Part shown: one piece after another, positions 10,483 to 17,479 of the stretch
Layout of the letters: every line of letters begins with the position of its first letter
Position numbering within the stretch: position 1 is the stretch's first letter
Origin: Bacteroidota bacterium
Lineage (GTDB): Bacteria; Bacteroidota; Bacteroidia; M30B66
Assembly: GCA_027490225.1 (NCBI GenBank)
Contig: JAIXYK010000063.1
Span: 1 to 64,000 of the forward strand
DNA: 64,000 nucleotides
Direction: 5' to 3'
Made by a program: the position numbers and the translations under genes
Notes under the pieces: model-generated
The model's database searches: none
Told to the model about the DNA's origin: nothing
What the model saw: only the letters and a program-made list of their open reading frames with translations

Positions 10483-10554
10483 GGCCTCATAGTTCAACGG
10501 ATAGAATAGAAGTTTCCTAAACTTTTGATGTGGGTTCGATTCCCGCTGAAGCCA
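10483..10554 (+). tRNA. tRNA-Arg (anticodon CCT)
   Basis: Folds as a full cloverleaf of 72 nt: acceptor 10483-10489 with 10547-10553, D stem 10492-10495 with 10504-10507, anticodon stem 10509-10513 with 10521-10525, loop TTCCTAA with anticodon CCT at 10516-10518, and T stem 10530-10534 with 10542-10546 around TTCGATT. CCT reads the arginine codon AGG. The discriminator is A10554; CCA is not encoded and must be added. The fourth acceptor pair is a C-A mismatch, and the anticodon and D stems each hold a G-T pair. Confidence 0.93.
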
Positions 10555-10565
10555 CTTTCTAGAAC

Positions 10566-10809
10566 ATTAAGGGATTAAGAAAAAGAAGTTTTTACTTTGA
10601 GGAACTTAATTCCTTAATAGTAACAAATAAAAAACCATTAAGTGATTAAGAAATTTTTTAAAAACATAAATTCTTAATGGTAATAAATTAAGGGATTAAG
10701 AAAAAGAAGTTTTATTTAGTGGAACTTAATTCCTTAATAGTAACAAATAAAAAACCATTAAGTGTTTAAGAAATTTTTAAAAACATACATTCTTAATGGT
10801 AATAAATTA
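10566..10809 (+). repeat. Tandem duplication of a 121-bp unit with nested inverted repeats
   Basis: Unit 1 begins at 10566 and unit 2 at 10687; they are nearly identical and a partial third copy of the 5' part (GGGATTAAG onward) lies at 10816-10843. Each unit holds two inverted repeats: a 14-bp stem (10566-10579 with 10605-10618; 10687-10700 with 10725-10738) with a single G-T pair, and CCATTAAG paired with CTTAATGG (10635-10642 with 10673-10680; 10755-10762 with 10792-10799). Most differences between the units are in the loops. No coding frame is apparent. Together with the tRNA this explains the gap 10430-10901. Confidence 0.9.
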
Positions 10810-10901
10810 AATATTGAGGGATTAAGAAAAATAAGTTTTTACGTAATGAATATTAACTTCTAAATGGTGAAAATAAAAAACTCTTGTCAAAATTTTTCAA
10901 A

Positions 10902-11789
10902 ATGATGGATTGCTTAAAGTTATTAGCAATCCTTCTGTTTATTACAGCTTGTAATGCCCCAGAAAAATCTTTGGCCGAACCAAGAGATAAAAATGTAATT
11001 AAAGAATCAATTTCAAAAGACTCTTCCGATAAGGTTTTAAGCATAAATTACAGGATGTTGTCTTTAAATGACTCAATCAGAAAAAGATTAAATGAAGATT
11101 TTACTGTTTCTGAACTATCAACAATTTCTGCGTTAAACAGGATTGATATCGCTAAAATGAATAAAGTTGATAGTCTTATTATTCCAGACACATTTTTAAC
11201 AGATTTAAATAGTTATTCGCCCTTTCCAGATTCTTTTCCGAAAATAAATTCAATCCGAAAATTAATTCTCGTTTCCTACCCAATTCAAGCTTTTGCTTTT
11301 TATTCAAATGGGAAATTACGAAGATGGGGCCCAGTAAACATGGGCAAGAAATCAACTCCAACGCCAACAGGCCTTTTCCACACCAATTGGAAATCGAAAA
11401 GTCAAATTAGTACTGATAATCCAAAATGGATTTTACCTTGGTATTTCAATTTAGTGAATGCGACTGGTGTTTCTTTCCACGAATTTGAGTTACCGGGTTT
11501 GCCCGTAAGTCATTCATGTATTCGATTAAAACTAGAAGACGCAAAATGGATATACGAAAATGCCGAACAATGGAAATTGCATAAAAACGGTATGAAAATC
11601 CTCTCTCAAGGAACTCCAGTAATAATTTTCGGGGAATATGCCTATGAGAAGCAAAAGCCTTGGTATGCCCTTTCTATTGATGAGCATGCAAATGAGTATA
11701 CCCCAGATTCACTGTTTAAATTCGTTGGTCCATTCTTAGACAAAATAAAAACAGAACAAACCGAAAGAGATTCTTTAAAACTCAATTAA
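10902..11789 (+). CDS. L,D-transpeptidase (YkuD domain) lipoprotein
   Basis: Probably remodels or cross-links peptidoglycan or anchors proteins to it. A hydrophobic leader ends in the lipobox FITAC (Cys17 from ATG 10902), so the protein should be lipid-anchored. The frame is open from a TTG at 10884, but ATG 10902 or 10905 gives a normal leader. The YkuD domain occupies the middle: strand ILVSYPIQAFAFY, then KKSTPTPTGLF, and the catalytic segment FHEFELPGLPVSHSCIRL with the nucleophilic Cys and its His. It lies in a head-on arrangement with a DUF1684 gene 3 bases away. Substrate specificity is not visible. Confidence 0.88.
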   Translation: MMDCLKLLAILLFITACNAPEKSLAEPRDKNVIKESISKDSSDKVLSINYRMLSLNDSIRKRLNEDFTVSELSTISALNRIDIAKMNKVDSLIIPDTFLTDLNSYSPFPDSFPKINSIRKLILVSYPIQAFAFYSNGKLRRWGPVNMGKKSTPTPTGLFHTNWKSKSQISTDNPKWILPWYFNLVNATGVSFHEFELPGLPVSHSCIRLKLEDAKWIYENAEQWKLHKNGMKILSQGTPVIIFGEYAYEKQKPWYALSIDEHANEYTPDSLFKFVGPFLDKIKTEQTERDSLKLN

Positions 11790-11792
11790 ATT

Positions 11793-12410
11793 CTAATGCT
11801 TTTTTTCTTTTTTAAATTTCTTTTCACCAGCTGGAATCTCTATTTGTAAGCGATTATCCGCAGGTGGCACCGGACAATTATAACCATCGCTGTAAGCGCA
11901 ATATGGATTGTAACACTTATTAAAATCTACATGCAAGGTTTCATTGTGAATATCGCCAATGCTAAAATCGAGGTAACGCCCGCCTTCGTAAGTTGTTTCG
12001 CCGTTTGTTAGGTCAGTAAATGGTAAGAAAAGGTAATCACGATAGGCTGAATCTTTTTGAAGTGTTAAATTTTGATACAAACTCAAATTAAAATGGGTTC
12101 CTTTCTGTTCTAAATCTAAAATTGCATACTTACGATAAGTGCGTGTTTTACCACTGTAAGTGGGTAATTCAAATTCTTTTTCGTTTGGTGTTAGCGTTAC
12201 TTTCCCTATCAATTGCCAGGTATGTTCTGGCTTATAAAAATCAATAAATCCAGTATCTGCGGCGGTAAGTGGCGAACCTCTGTGGTCAATAAATTCTTCC
12301 TTGTATCCTTTGCGGTGTTTCCAAATATCAGCCTCAAAATTTTCTACATGACTTTGTGCAAAAATTGCAATTGTAAAAAATGATAAAACGAAAGTCAATA
12401 TATTCTTCAT
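11793..12410 (-). CDS. DUF1684 family secreted protein
   Basis: A 205-aa exported protein: signal peptide ending around FAQS (residue 20), then the DUF1684 pattern, with Arg-Gly-Ser-Pro-Leu in the N-terminal helix region, FLPFTDLTNGETTYEGGRYL in the centre and DFNKCYNPYCAYSDGYNCP near the C-terminus, followed by PPADNRLQIEIPAGEK. The family is widespread in Bacteroidota and Actinobacteria and has no established activity. The tail is lysine-rich. It converges on the L,D-transpeptidase gene with three bases between stops, so the two transcripts probably overlap at their ends. Confidence 0.88.
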   Translation of the reverse strand: MKNILTFVLSFFTIAIFAQSHVENFEADIWKHRKGYKEEFIDHRGSPLTAADTGFIDFYKPEHTWQLIGKVTLTPNEKEFELPTYSGKTRTYRKYAILDLEQKGTHFNLSLYQNLTLQKDSAYRDYLFLPFTDLTNGETTYEGGRYLDFSIGDIHNETLHVDFNKCYNPYCAYSDGYNCPVPPADNRLQIEIPAGEKKFKKEKKH

Positions 12411-12497
12411 AGACGTGTATTTATGCCTACAAACTTAATTATAATAAAGCTAAATGGCTGAATTAAATAAAGATGAAAATTAAAAAACTAATAGTCC

Positions 12498-12526
12498 TTT
12501 GTTACAAAAAAGACCTTGTATCTTCG
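12498..12526 (+). promoter_or_regulatory. Promoter of the DUF1456 gene
   Basis: TTTG at 12498-12501 and TATCTTCG at 12519-12526 (seven of eight matches to TAnnTTTG) are 17 nt apart, 38 nt before the start codon. Confidence 0.45.
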
Positions 12527-12564
12527 CAAAACAAATCATGTTTAATTTTCAAATTGATATATAA

Positions 12565-12819
12565 ATGAGCAACAACGACATTCTAAAAAAATTGAGGGTA
12601 GCATTACAGTTGAGAAACGACCAAATTGTTGAGATTCTTCAATTGGTAAATTTTAGAATGACAGCCAGCGAGTTGAGTGCCTTTTTTAGAAGTGAAGACC
12701 ATCCAAATTACAAACCTTGTGGTGATCAAGTATTGCGGAATTTTCTGAATGGTTTGGTGATTCATATGCGCGGACCAATGGAAAATCCAAAAGGAAAAAA
12801 CGAAGAAGCAGCTGAATAA
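12565..12819 (+). CDS. DUF1456 (YehS-like) protein, single-repeat form
   Basis: An 84-aa soluble protein that begins MSNNDILKKLRVALQLRND and contains the DUF1456 pattern: helix with NNDILKKLR, a middle ASELSAFFR with a charged EDHPNYKPC stretch, and VLRNFLNGLVIHMRGP. E. coli YehS-like members usually carry two such repeats in about 150 aa; here only one is present, followed by a short charged tail. The function of the family is unknown. It stands alone, 83 bases ahead of the DEAD-box helicase gene that has its own promoter. Confidence 0.85.
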   Translation: MSNNDILKKLRVALQLRNDQIVEILQLVNFRMTASELSAFFRSEDHPNYKPCGDQVLRNFLNGLVIHMRGPMENPKGKNEEAAE

Positions 12820-12890
12820 CTAGTGTTTTGCCCGCTGTAACTGAGATATAGTGTAGGTAATTATTTCTTCATATACTATTTCTACTACGT

Positions 12891-12898
12891 TACCTTTG
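12891..12898 (+). promoter_or_regulatory. Promoter -7 element of the DbpA-like helicase
   Basis: TACCTTTG is an exact TAnnTTTG match only four bases before the ATG at 12903. Transcription would start at or next to the start codon, so the messenger may be leaderless. Confidence 0.55.
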
Positions 12899-12902
12899 TG
12901 GC

Positions 12903-14228
12903 ATGAATGAAAACACAAAGCCCACACTTTCTGAAGTTTTAACATCTCTTTCTATTGCTAAGTTGAATCCCATGCAGGAGGCGGTATTAGCTAGAGATAA
13001 AAAAGAACAAAATCTAATTTTACTTTCACCCACTGGAACCGGTAAAACGCTGGCTTTTTTGCTTAGGGTGTTAGAACAAATGCAATATGATAAACCTGGC
13101 GTTCAAGCAATAATTATTGCTCCAGCCAGGGAATTAGTATTGCAAATAGAAGATGTATTCAGAATGATGAAAACAGGCTTCAAAGTTTGCGTTTGTTATG
13201 GTGGACACAATGTTAGAACAGAGCAACAACGATTAGAAGAAGCGCCGGCATTAGTGATTGGAACTCCAGGTAGACTTTCTGACCACATTCAAAAAGGATT
13301 GATTGATGCAGCAACCATCACCATGGTAGTTTTAGATGAGTTCGACAAAGCCTTAGAAATGGGCTTTCATGAGCAATTACAAGTAATTTTTATGGCGATG
13401 AATAACCGCCAGAAACACCTGTTAACCTCAGCAACTATATTGAAAGAAATGCCAGCATTTATGCCTTTTAGAAAAGCAGAGACGCTAAATTTTTTAAAGG
13501 AAGCTGAAGCTATTAAACTGGAGTTAAAAATGGCCAGGTGCAAGGCGGAAGAAAAAACTGAAGCCTTAGTAAAACTATTATGCAGTTTTGGAGACGATGT
13601 GAGCCTTGTATTTTGTAATCACAGAGATGCTGTAGAAAGAATTGGCACCTTTTTAAAGCAAGTGAATTTCCCGAATGGAATTTTTCATGGTGCCATGGAA
13701 CAGATTGACCGCGAGCGAAACCTGATTAAATTTAGGTTGGGAGGTTGTAATGTGCTAATTGCAACCGATTTGGCAGCACGCGGTTTAGACATACCAGAAA
13801 TAAAAAATGTGGTACATTATCAATTACCGCAAAGTGAAGATGCTTTTATACACAGAAATGGCCGCACAGCAAGAATGCATGCCGAAGGAGAGGCTTTTCT
13901 AATCTTAGCAGATGATGAAGAGTTACCTGCTTACATGGATAAAAAAATACCCGAAATAACGTTAAATGCAACTTTTAAACTTCCTGCTCCTCCCCCATTT
14001 GAATGCATCTATTTTTCGGCAGGCAAAAAAGATAAAATAAGCAAAGGAGATATTGTTGGACTTTTAATGAAAAAAGGTGACTTAAAAAATGAGGAAATCG
14101 GTTTGATTGCTATTACTGATGCTGCCTCTTTTGTAGCTGTTGACAGAAAAAAAGCTAATCAACTCTTAAATAAGTTAAAAGGCGAAAAGTTGAAAAAAGC
14201 GAAGGTTAAGGTCGAAATTGCTAAGTAA
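12903..14228 (+). CDS. DEAD-box RNA helicase, DbpA-like
   Basis: ATP-dependent RNA unwinding, likely in ribosome assembly. The 441-aa protein shows motif Q (LNPMQEAVL), motif I SPTGTGKT, Ia PARELVLQ, Ib TPGRL, motif II as DEFD instead of DEAD, motif III SAT, and in the second RecA domain ATDLAARGLDIPEI and HRNGRTARM. The last 75 residues (SKGDIVGLLMKKGDL onward) look like the DbpA RNA-binding domain that in E. coli recognises 23S rRNA hairpin 92. The start is fixed by a -7 promoter element four bases upstream. A DEFD version of motif II seems usual in Bacteroidota members as far as I recall. Confidence 0.9.
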   Translation: MNENTKPTLSEVLTSLSIAKLNPMQEAVLARDKKEQNLILLSPTGTGKTLAFLLRVLEQMQYDKPGVQAIIIAPARELVLQIEDVFRMMKTGFKVCVCYGGHNVRTEQQRLEEAPALVIGTPGRLSDHIQKGLIDAATITMVVLDEFDKALEMGFHEQLQVIFMAMNNRQKHLLTSATILKEMPAFMPFRKAETLNFLKEAEAIKLELKMARCKAEEKTEALVKLLCSFGDDVSLVFCNHRDAVERIGTFLKQVNFPNGIFHGAMEQIDRERNLIKFRLGGCNVLIATDLAARGLDIPEIKNVVHYQLPQSEDAFIHRNGRTARMHAEGEAFLILADDEELPAYMDKKIPEITLNATFKLPAPPPFECIYFSAGKKDKISKGDIVGLLMKKGDLKNEEIGLIAITDAASFVAVDRKKANQLLNKLKGEKLKKAKVKVEIAK

Positions 14229-14269
14229 AAAAGTTCTTAAAAAAAGTGAGCTGATGAATGTAATACCGA

Positions 14270-14349
14270 GCAGCAGGGATTGAGCGGAAAGCCCGAAGCG
14301 CGAGGTTTGTGTGCCAGCCGGACTTGGAGAGAAAGCCCGTTTGCTGCCC
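14270..14349 (-). repeat. GC-rich intergenic element A
   Basis: An 80-bp GC-rich island between two convergent genes in AT-rich surroundings. The ends pair (GCAGCA at 14270-14275 with TGCTGC at 14342-14347), and GAAAGCCCG is present twice (14287-14295, 14331-14339). Read on the minus strand it begins GGGCAGC and ends in TTTCCGCTCAATCCCTGCTGC-like order, the same plan as elements B (47172) and C (54351). It may be a REP-like or structured-RNA repeat. Confidence 0.65.
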
Positions 14350-14356
14350 AAATAAA

Positions 14357-14388
14357 AAAGCCCTTGCAAAAGAAATTACAAGGGCTTT
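14357..14388. terminator. Bidirectional terminator between helicase and peroxidase genes
   Basis: A 10-bp perfect stem, AAAGCCCTTG (14357-14366) with CAAGGGCTTT (14379-14388) and a 12-nt loop, lies between convergent stops. A-rich sequence on the left and T-rich sequence on the right allow action on both strands. Confidence 0.9.
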
Positions 14389-14418
14389 AAATTTTTGAAA
14401 ATTCTATTGAAAAAGAAA

Positions 14419-15225
14419 TTACTGAACTATCAATTTTTGGGTTCTACAACTTCCATTTTTTTCTGAGATTCGGATGTAATAAATACCTTTTCTATCTAGG
14501 TCAATTTGGGTAGAAGAATTAAAGTTTGTTTGATTTAAGATTTCTTCTCCTAAGGAATTAAAGATGTTAATTGTGCGAAATGCGAGAGTTTTAAAGTTAA
14601 TTGTAGAGGAACCATCTGTTGGGTTCGGAAACAATTCAAAGTTACTATTAGCTAAATCATTTGTAGTAACTGTACTAATAAATTCAGCTTCAATCCAATT
14701 AGTTATTGCAGTATCTCTTGGAACAGTTGTGCTTGGAAAATGCCTTACATAGTTACCATCTGGATCTATGAGAAATTTATGAAAATTCCATGTTACTTGT
14801 GCATCTTCCACACCATTTAATTCGCCTCTTTGCAGCCATTTGTAAACTTCGGCAGTGTCGCCAGTTTTAATATCTACACGTGACATCATTTGAAAGGTAA
14901 CACCATAATTTCCCGTACAAAAATCAATTATGGTAGAATCAGAACCAGGTTCTTGGCTCCCAAAGTTATTGCATGGAAAACCTAAAATTTCGAATTGACC
15001 GTCTCCATAAATATCATACAAACCCTGCAAATCTTCATATTGGTAAGTATATGCGCAAAAGCTTGCGGTGTTTACAACTAACAACTTCTTTCCAGCATAT
15101 TGTGAAAATGAGATGGTATCACCTTGAATCGTTACGCCGGTAAAATCATGGAAATTCGCTAATTGTTGCGATTTACCTGCAAAAGTAAAAGCGATTAAAA
15201 ACAAGATTGTAGTTGTTATTTTCAT
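14419..15225 (-). CDS. Secreted glutathione peroxidase-family protein with T9SS sorting domain
   Basis: Thiol peroxidase that reduces hydroperoxides. The signal peptide (about residues 1-19) is followed by a complete GPx fold: NTASFCAYTYQYE with peroxidatic Cys57, ILGFPCNNFGSQEPG (Cys86), a further Cys104 and the WNFHKFLIDPDG segment with the Trp/Asn of the active site. The C-terminal 80 residues (FELFPNPTDGSSTINF to RTQKLIVQ) are a type A sorting domain for type IX secretion. So the enzyme is predicted to be exported to the cell surface or medium, unlike usual cytosolic or periplasmic GPx. The donor is more likely thioredoxin-like than glutathione. It is a lone gene with a shared terminator downstream. 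Confidence 0.9.
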   Translation of the reverse strand: MKITTTILFLIAFTFAGKSQQLANFHDFTGVTIQGDTISFSQYAGKKLLVVNTASFCAYTYQYEDLQGLYDIYGDGQFEILGFPCNNFGSQEPGSDSTIIDFCTGNYGVTFQMMSRVDIKTGDTAEVYKWLQRGELNGVEDAQVTWNFHKFLIDPDGNYVRHFPSTTVPRDTAITNWIEAEFISTVTTNDLANSNFELFPNPTDGSSTINFKTLAFRTINIFNSLGEEILNQTNFNSSTQIDLDRKGIYYIRISEKNGSCRTQKLIVQ

Positions 15226-15282
15226 GATTAATTTTTTATCAAAAGTAACAAAAACTACCGAATTTACTTTTTTAAATGAAAC

Positions 15283-15648
15283 TTAAAGTTGGCTCAACTC
15301 CATTCCTTCTAAATTCTGTTTGCGCAAAGACCAACTATCAGTAAAAGTTGTTTCCAGCCAAGATCTTCCTGCTTTTCTAAAAACCTGGGCAGATAATTGA
15401 AGCTTGTCATTGAATTCTTTTTCTAATTCAGAAACAAGCATTTCTTCATCGAAAATTAATTCAACATTTTTATCGTTAATCTTAACCTTGATATTAAAAT
15501 CATCTTTAATCAAATCCTTTTTAAAAGAACCTTGAAGATTTTTATGCACTTTTCTAAAAAACTCAATTTTTAAAAACGGAAAAGCGTCATGAAATTTGTC
15601 CTTGATTTCAGAGGCCTTGACGCTATTGTCTATTTTAATAATTGTCAT
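15283..15648 (-). CDS. Hypothetical protein at the end of the cbb3/globin cluster
   Basis: A 121-aa soluble protein of unknown function, rich in charged residues: an N-terminal segment MTIIKIDNSVKASEIKDKF, then a central FDEEMLVSELEKEFNDKL helix and a Trp-containing C-terminus (RSWLETTFTDSWSLRKQNLEG). No cysteine, metal motif, signal or membrane segment. I do not recognise a named domain. Its place as the last gene after hemN and the truncated globin, on the same strand with 79 bases of spacer, suggests a role connected to micro-oxic or haem metabolism, but this is inference from position only. Confidence 0.75.
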   Translation of the reverse strand: MTIIKIDNSVKASEIKDKFHDAFPFLKIEFFRKVHKNLQGSFKKDLIKDDFNIKVKINDKNVELIFDEEMLVSELEKEFNDKLQLSAQVFRKAGRSWLETTFTDSWSLRKQNLEGMELSQL

Positions 15649-15666
15649 TTGAATAAAATTTCCTGT

Positions 15667-15735
15667 TTACAAAGTTGCTTCAATTGTTACTAAATCACTT
15701 TGATGCACATCATTTTCAAAAATGACTTTAATCAT
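15667..15735 (-). CDS. Possible 22-aa micro-ORF
   Basis: An ATG overlaps the end of the truncated globin gene by 8 bases and opens a 22-codon frame (MIKVIFENDVHQSDLVTIEA, then Thr-Leu, stop). It ends 18 bases before the start of the next gene. Translational coupling is possible but there is no other support. Confidence 0.2.
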   Translation of the reverse strand: MIKVIFENDVHQSDLVTIEATL

Positions 15736-16126
15736 GTTTTTCTTCTTTATTAATATTGCCCGCTTGCAGATGTTCCAATTTAGAACTAAAAGTTACTCCT
15801 AAAATAACGGCCCTGCTTTTTGCCATATTTGCTTTTTCTCCTGAAAACAATTCGTCTAACGTTATTTGAAACAAAGTAACCCATTTTTCAAAATGAACTT
15901 TCTCGATAGGCAATTTGGCATGCGGTGGAAAAGGTGCACCTGAATAAGTATGCTCATACAATAAGATAGTTTGCCAGAACCTTACCATTTTCTCAAGGTG
16001 TTCGGGCCATTTATCTTTAATTACTTGATTAAAAACTGGTCCTAATAAATCATTTTCTCGGATTCTATCATAAAAAGCGTGTACGAGCAGTTTGATATCA
16101 TCGATGTTTTCTATGTCTTTTTTCAT
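15728..16126 (-). CDS. Group III truncated haemoglobin
   Basis: A 132-aa single-domain globin that binds oxygen or nitric oxide at a haem. Group III features are visible: AFYDRIRENDLLGPVF in the A-B region, the WPEHLEKMVRFWQTILL helix, and PPHAKLPIEKVHFEKWVTLF, where the proximal haem His sits in the HFEKW part. The C-terminus is lysine-rich. It starts two bases after hemN, so it belongs to the cbb3 operon, where a globin could supply oxygen to the high-affinity oxidase or detoxify NO. That role is inferred from context. Confidence 0.93.
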   Translation of the reverse strand: MKKDIENIDDIKLLVHAFYDRIRENDLLGPVFNQVIKDKWPEHLEKMVRFWQTILLYEHTYSGAPFPPHAKLPIEKVHFEKWVTLFQITLDELFSGEKANMAKSRAVILGVTFSSKLEHLQAGNINKEEKHD

Positions 16127-16128
16127 AA

Positions 16129-17472
16129 TTAAGAACTTGAACTAAAAACGGCTTTTTGCGGAACTTTTTTCCAATAACGAAGGTCGTAAGCTAAACAGAT
16201 ATTTCTCAGGAATAGTTTACCAGTATTATTTACCAATATGCTTTCATCAATTATTTCTATCAACTTATCGTCGAATAACTCTGAAAGTCTTTCTTCTGCT
16301 TCATAGAAGTAATTATCAATGTTTGTTTGTTGCAAGCACATTAAATTTAAAATATGTTGTCGTATTGTTAAATCTTCAGTATTTAAAATATGACCTTTTG
16401 AAATGGCGAATTTTCCTGCATTTACGGAGTCTTGGTACTCTTCAACAGTTTTAATATTTTGCCCAAAAGCATCCCACAAATCGCTAATGGAAGAGCAACC
16501 TAAACCAATCAACATTTTCGTTTTATTGGTAGTGTAGCCCATAAAATTACGGTGTAATGTTTTACTTTCACTTGCAATGTAAAGGGCGTCATTTGGAAGT
16601 GCAAAGTGATCGAAACCAATGTCTTTATAGCCAGCATCATTTAAAATTTCCATTCCAATTTTATACAGCTTTTTTTTATCTTCATCTGCAGGCAAATCGA
16701 GTTCTGAATATTTTCTTTGTCCGGGTTTTAACCAAGGAACATGTGCATAGCTATAAAATGCAATTCTGTCGGGCATCAATAATTTTACTTTTGAAAATGT
16801 ATCAAATATTGACATTTCAGTTTGAAAAGGAAGCCCATAAATAATATCTAGGTTAATGGATGTATATCCAATTCCTCTGGCAGTGTGAATTAAATTCTCA
16901 ACAGTTTCAAATTTTTGAAATCTATTTATTGCTGATTGAACTTTTATATCAAAATCTTGGATGCCGAGGCTCAATCTCTTAAAACCTAATTCAAATAAAG
17001 TTTTTAAATGCTCAAAACTTGTATTATCGGGATGACCTTCGAAACTAAAATCAAATTCTTCTGCCAATTCTGCATTTGCCAAGAGCGAACTTATTAAATA
17101 TTTCAAATTTTCTGGAGAAAAAAAGGTCGGTGTTCCTCCTCCTAAGTGCAGTTCCTTAATAAGAGGTTTACCTTCAAATTCATTCAAATATAATTTCCAC
17201 TCTTTTAATAATGCTTGTATGTACTTTGTTTCAACTGCATGATTAACAGTAATTCTAGTATTACAGGCGCAGTATGTGCATAAACTTTCGCAAAAAGGCA
17301 AATGAATATAAATACTAATTCCATCTTTATTAAATAATTTAAAAGCTTGTTTTATTTTAATTTTCCAGCTTTCTTCATTTAAGTTATTTTCCCAATATGG
17401 AACTGTTGGATAACTAGTGTATCTAGGAGTTGGTATATTGTATTTTTTAACTAAATCTAACATTGAATTCAA
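16129..17472 (-). CDS. hemN: Oxygen-independent coproporphyrinogen III dehydrogenase
   Basis: Radical SAM enzyme that converts coproporphyrinogen III to protoporphyrinogen IX without oxygen. The 447-aa protein shows the 4Fe-4S/SAM motif FCESLCTYCACN (about residues 60-71), ELHLGGGTPTFFS and SLGIQDFDIKVQSAINR. The additional Cys following the CxxxCxxC triad (CxxxCxxCxC) is that of true HemN, not of the HemW paralogue. Lying inside the oxidase operon it would secure haem at low oxygen. The next upstream gene ends 7 bases away. Confidence 0.95.
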   Translation of the reverse strand: MNSMLDLVKKYNIPTPRYTSYPTVPYWENNLNEESWKIKIKQAFKLFNKDGISIYIHLPFCESLCTYCACNTRITVNHAVETKYIQALLKEWKLYLNEFEGKPLIKELHLGGGTPTFFSPENLKYLISSLLANAELAEEFDFSFEGHPDNTSFEHLKTLFELGFKRLSLGIQDFDIKVQSAINRFQKFETVENLIHTARGIGYTSINLDIIYGLPFQTEMSIFDTFSKVKLLMPDRIAFYSYAHVPWLKPGQRKYSELDLPADEDKKKLYKIGMEILNDAGYKDIGFDHFALPNDALYIASESKTLHRNFMGYTTNKTKMLIGLGCSSISDLWDAFGQNIKTVEEYQDSVNAGKFAISKGHILNTEDLTIRQHILNLMCLQQTNIDNYFYEAEERLSELFDDKLIEIIDESILVNNTGKLFLRNICLAYDLRYWKKVPQKAVFSSSS

Positions 17473-17479
17473 AAATTAA

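Noticed and set aside
10566-10843. CRISPR array
   Set aside because: The units are 121 bp with no short spacers and no cas genes are present.
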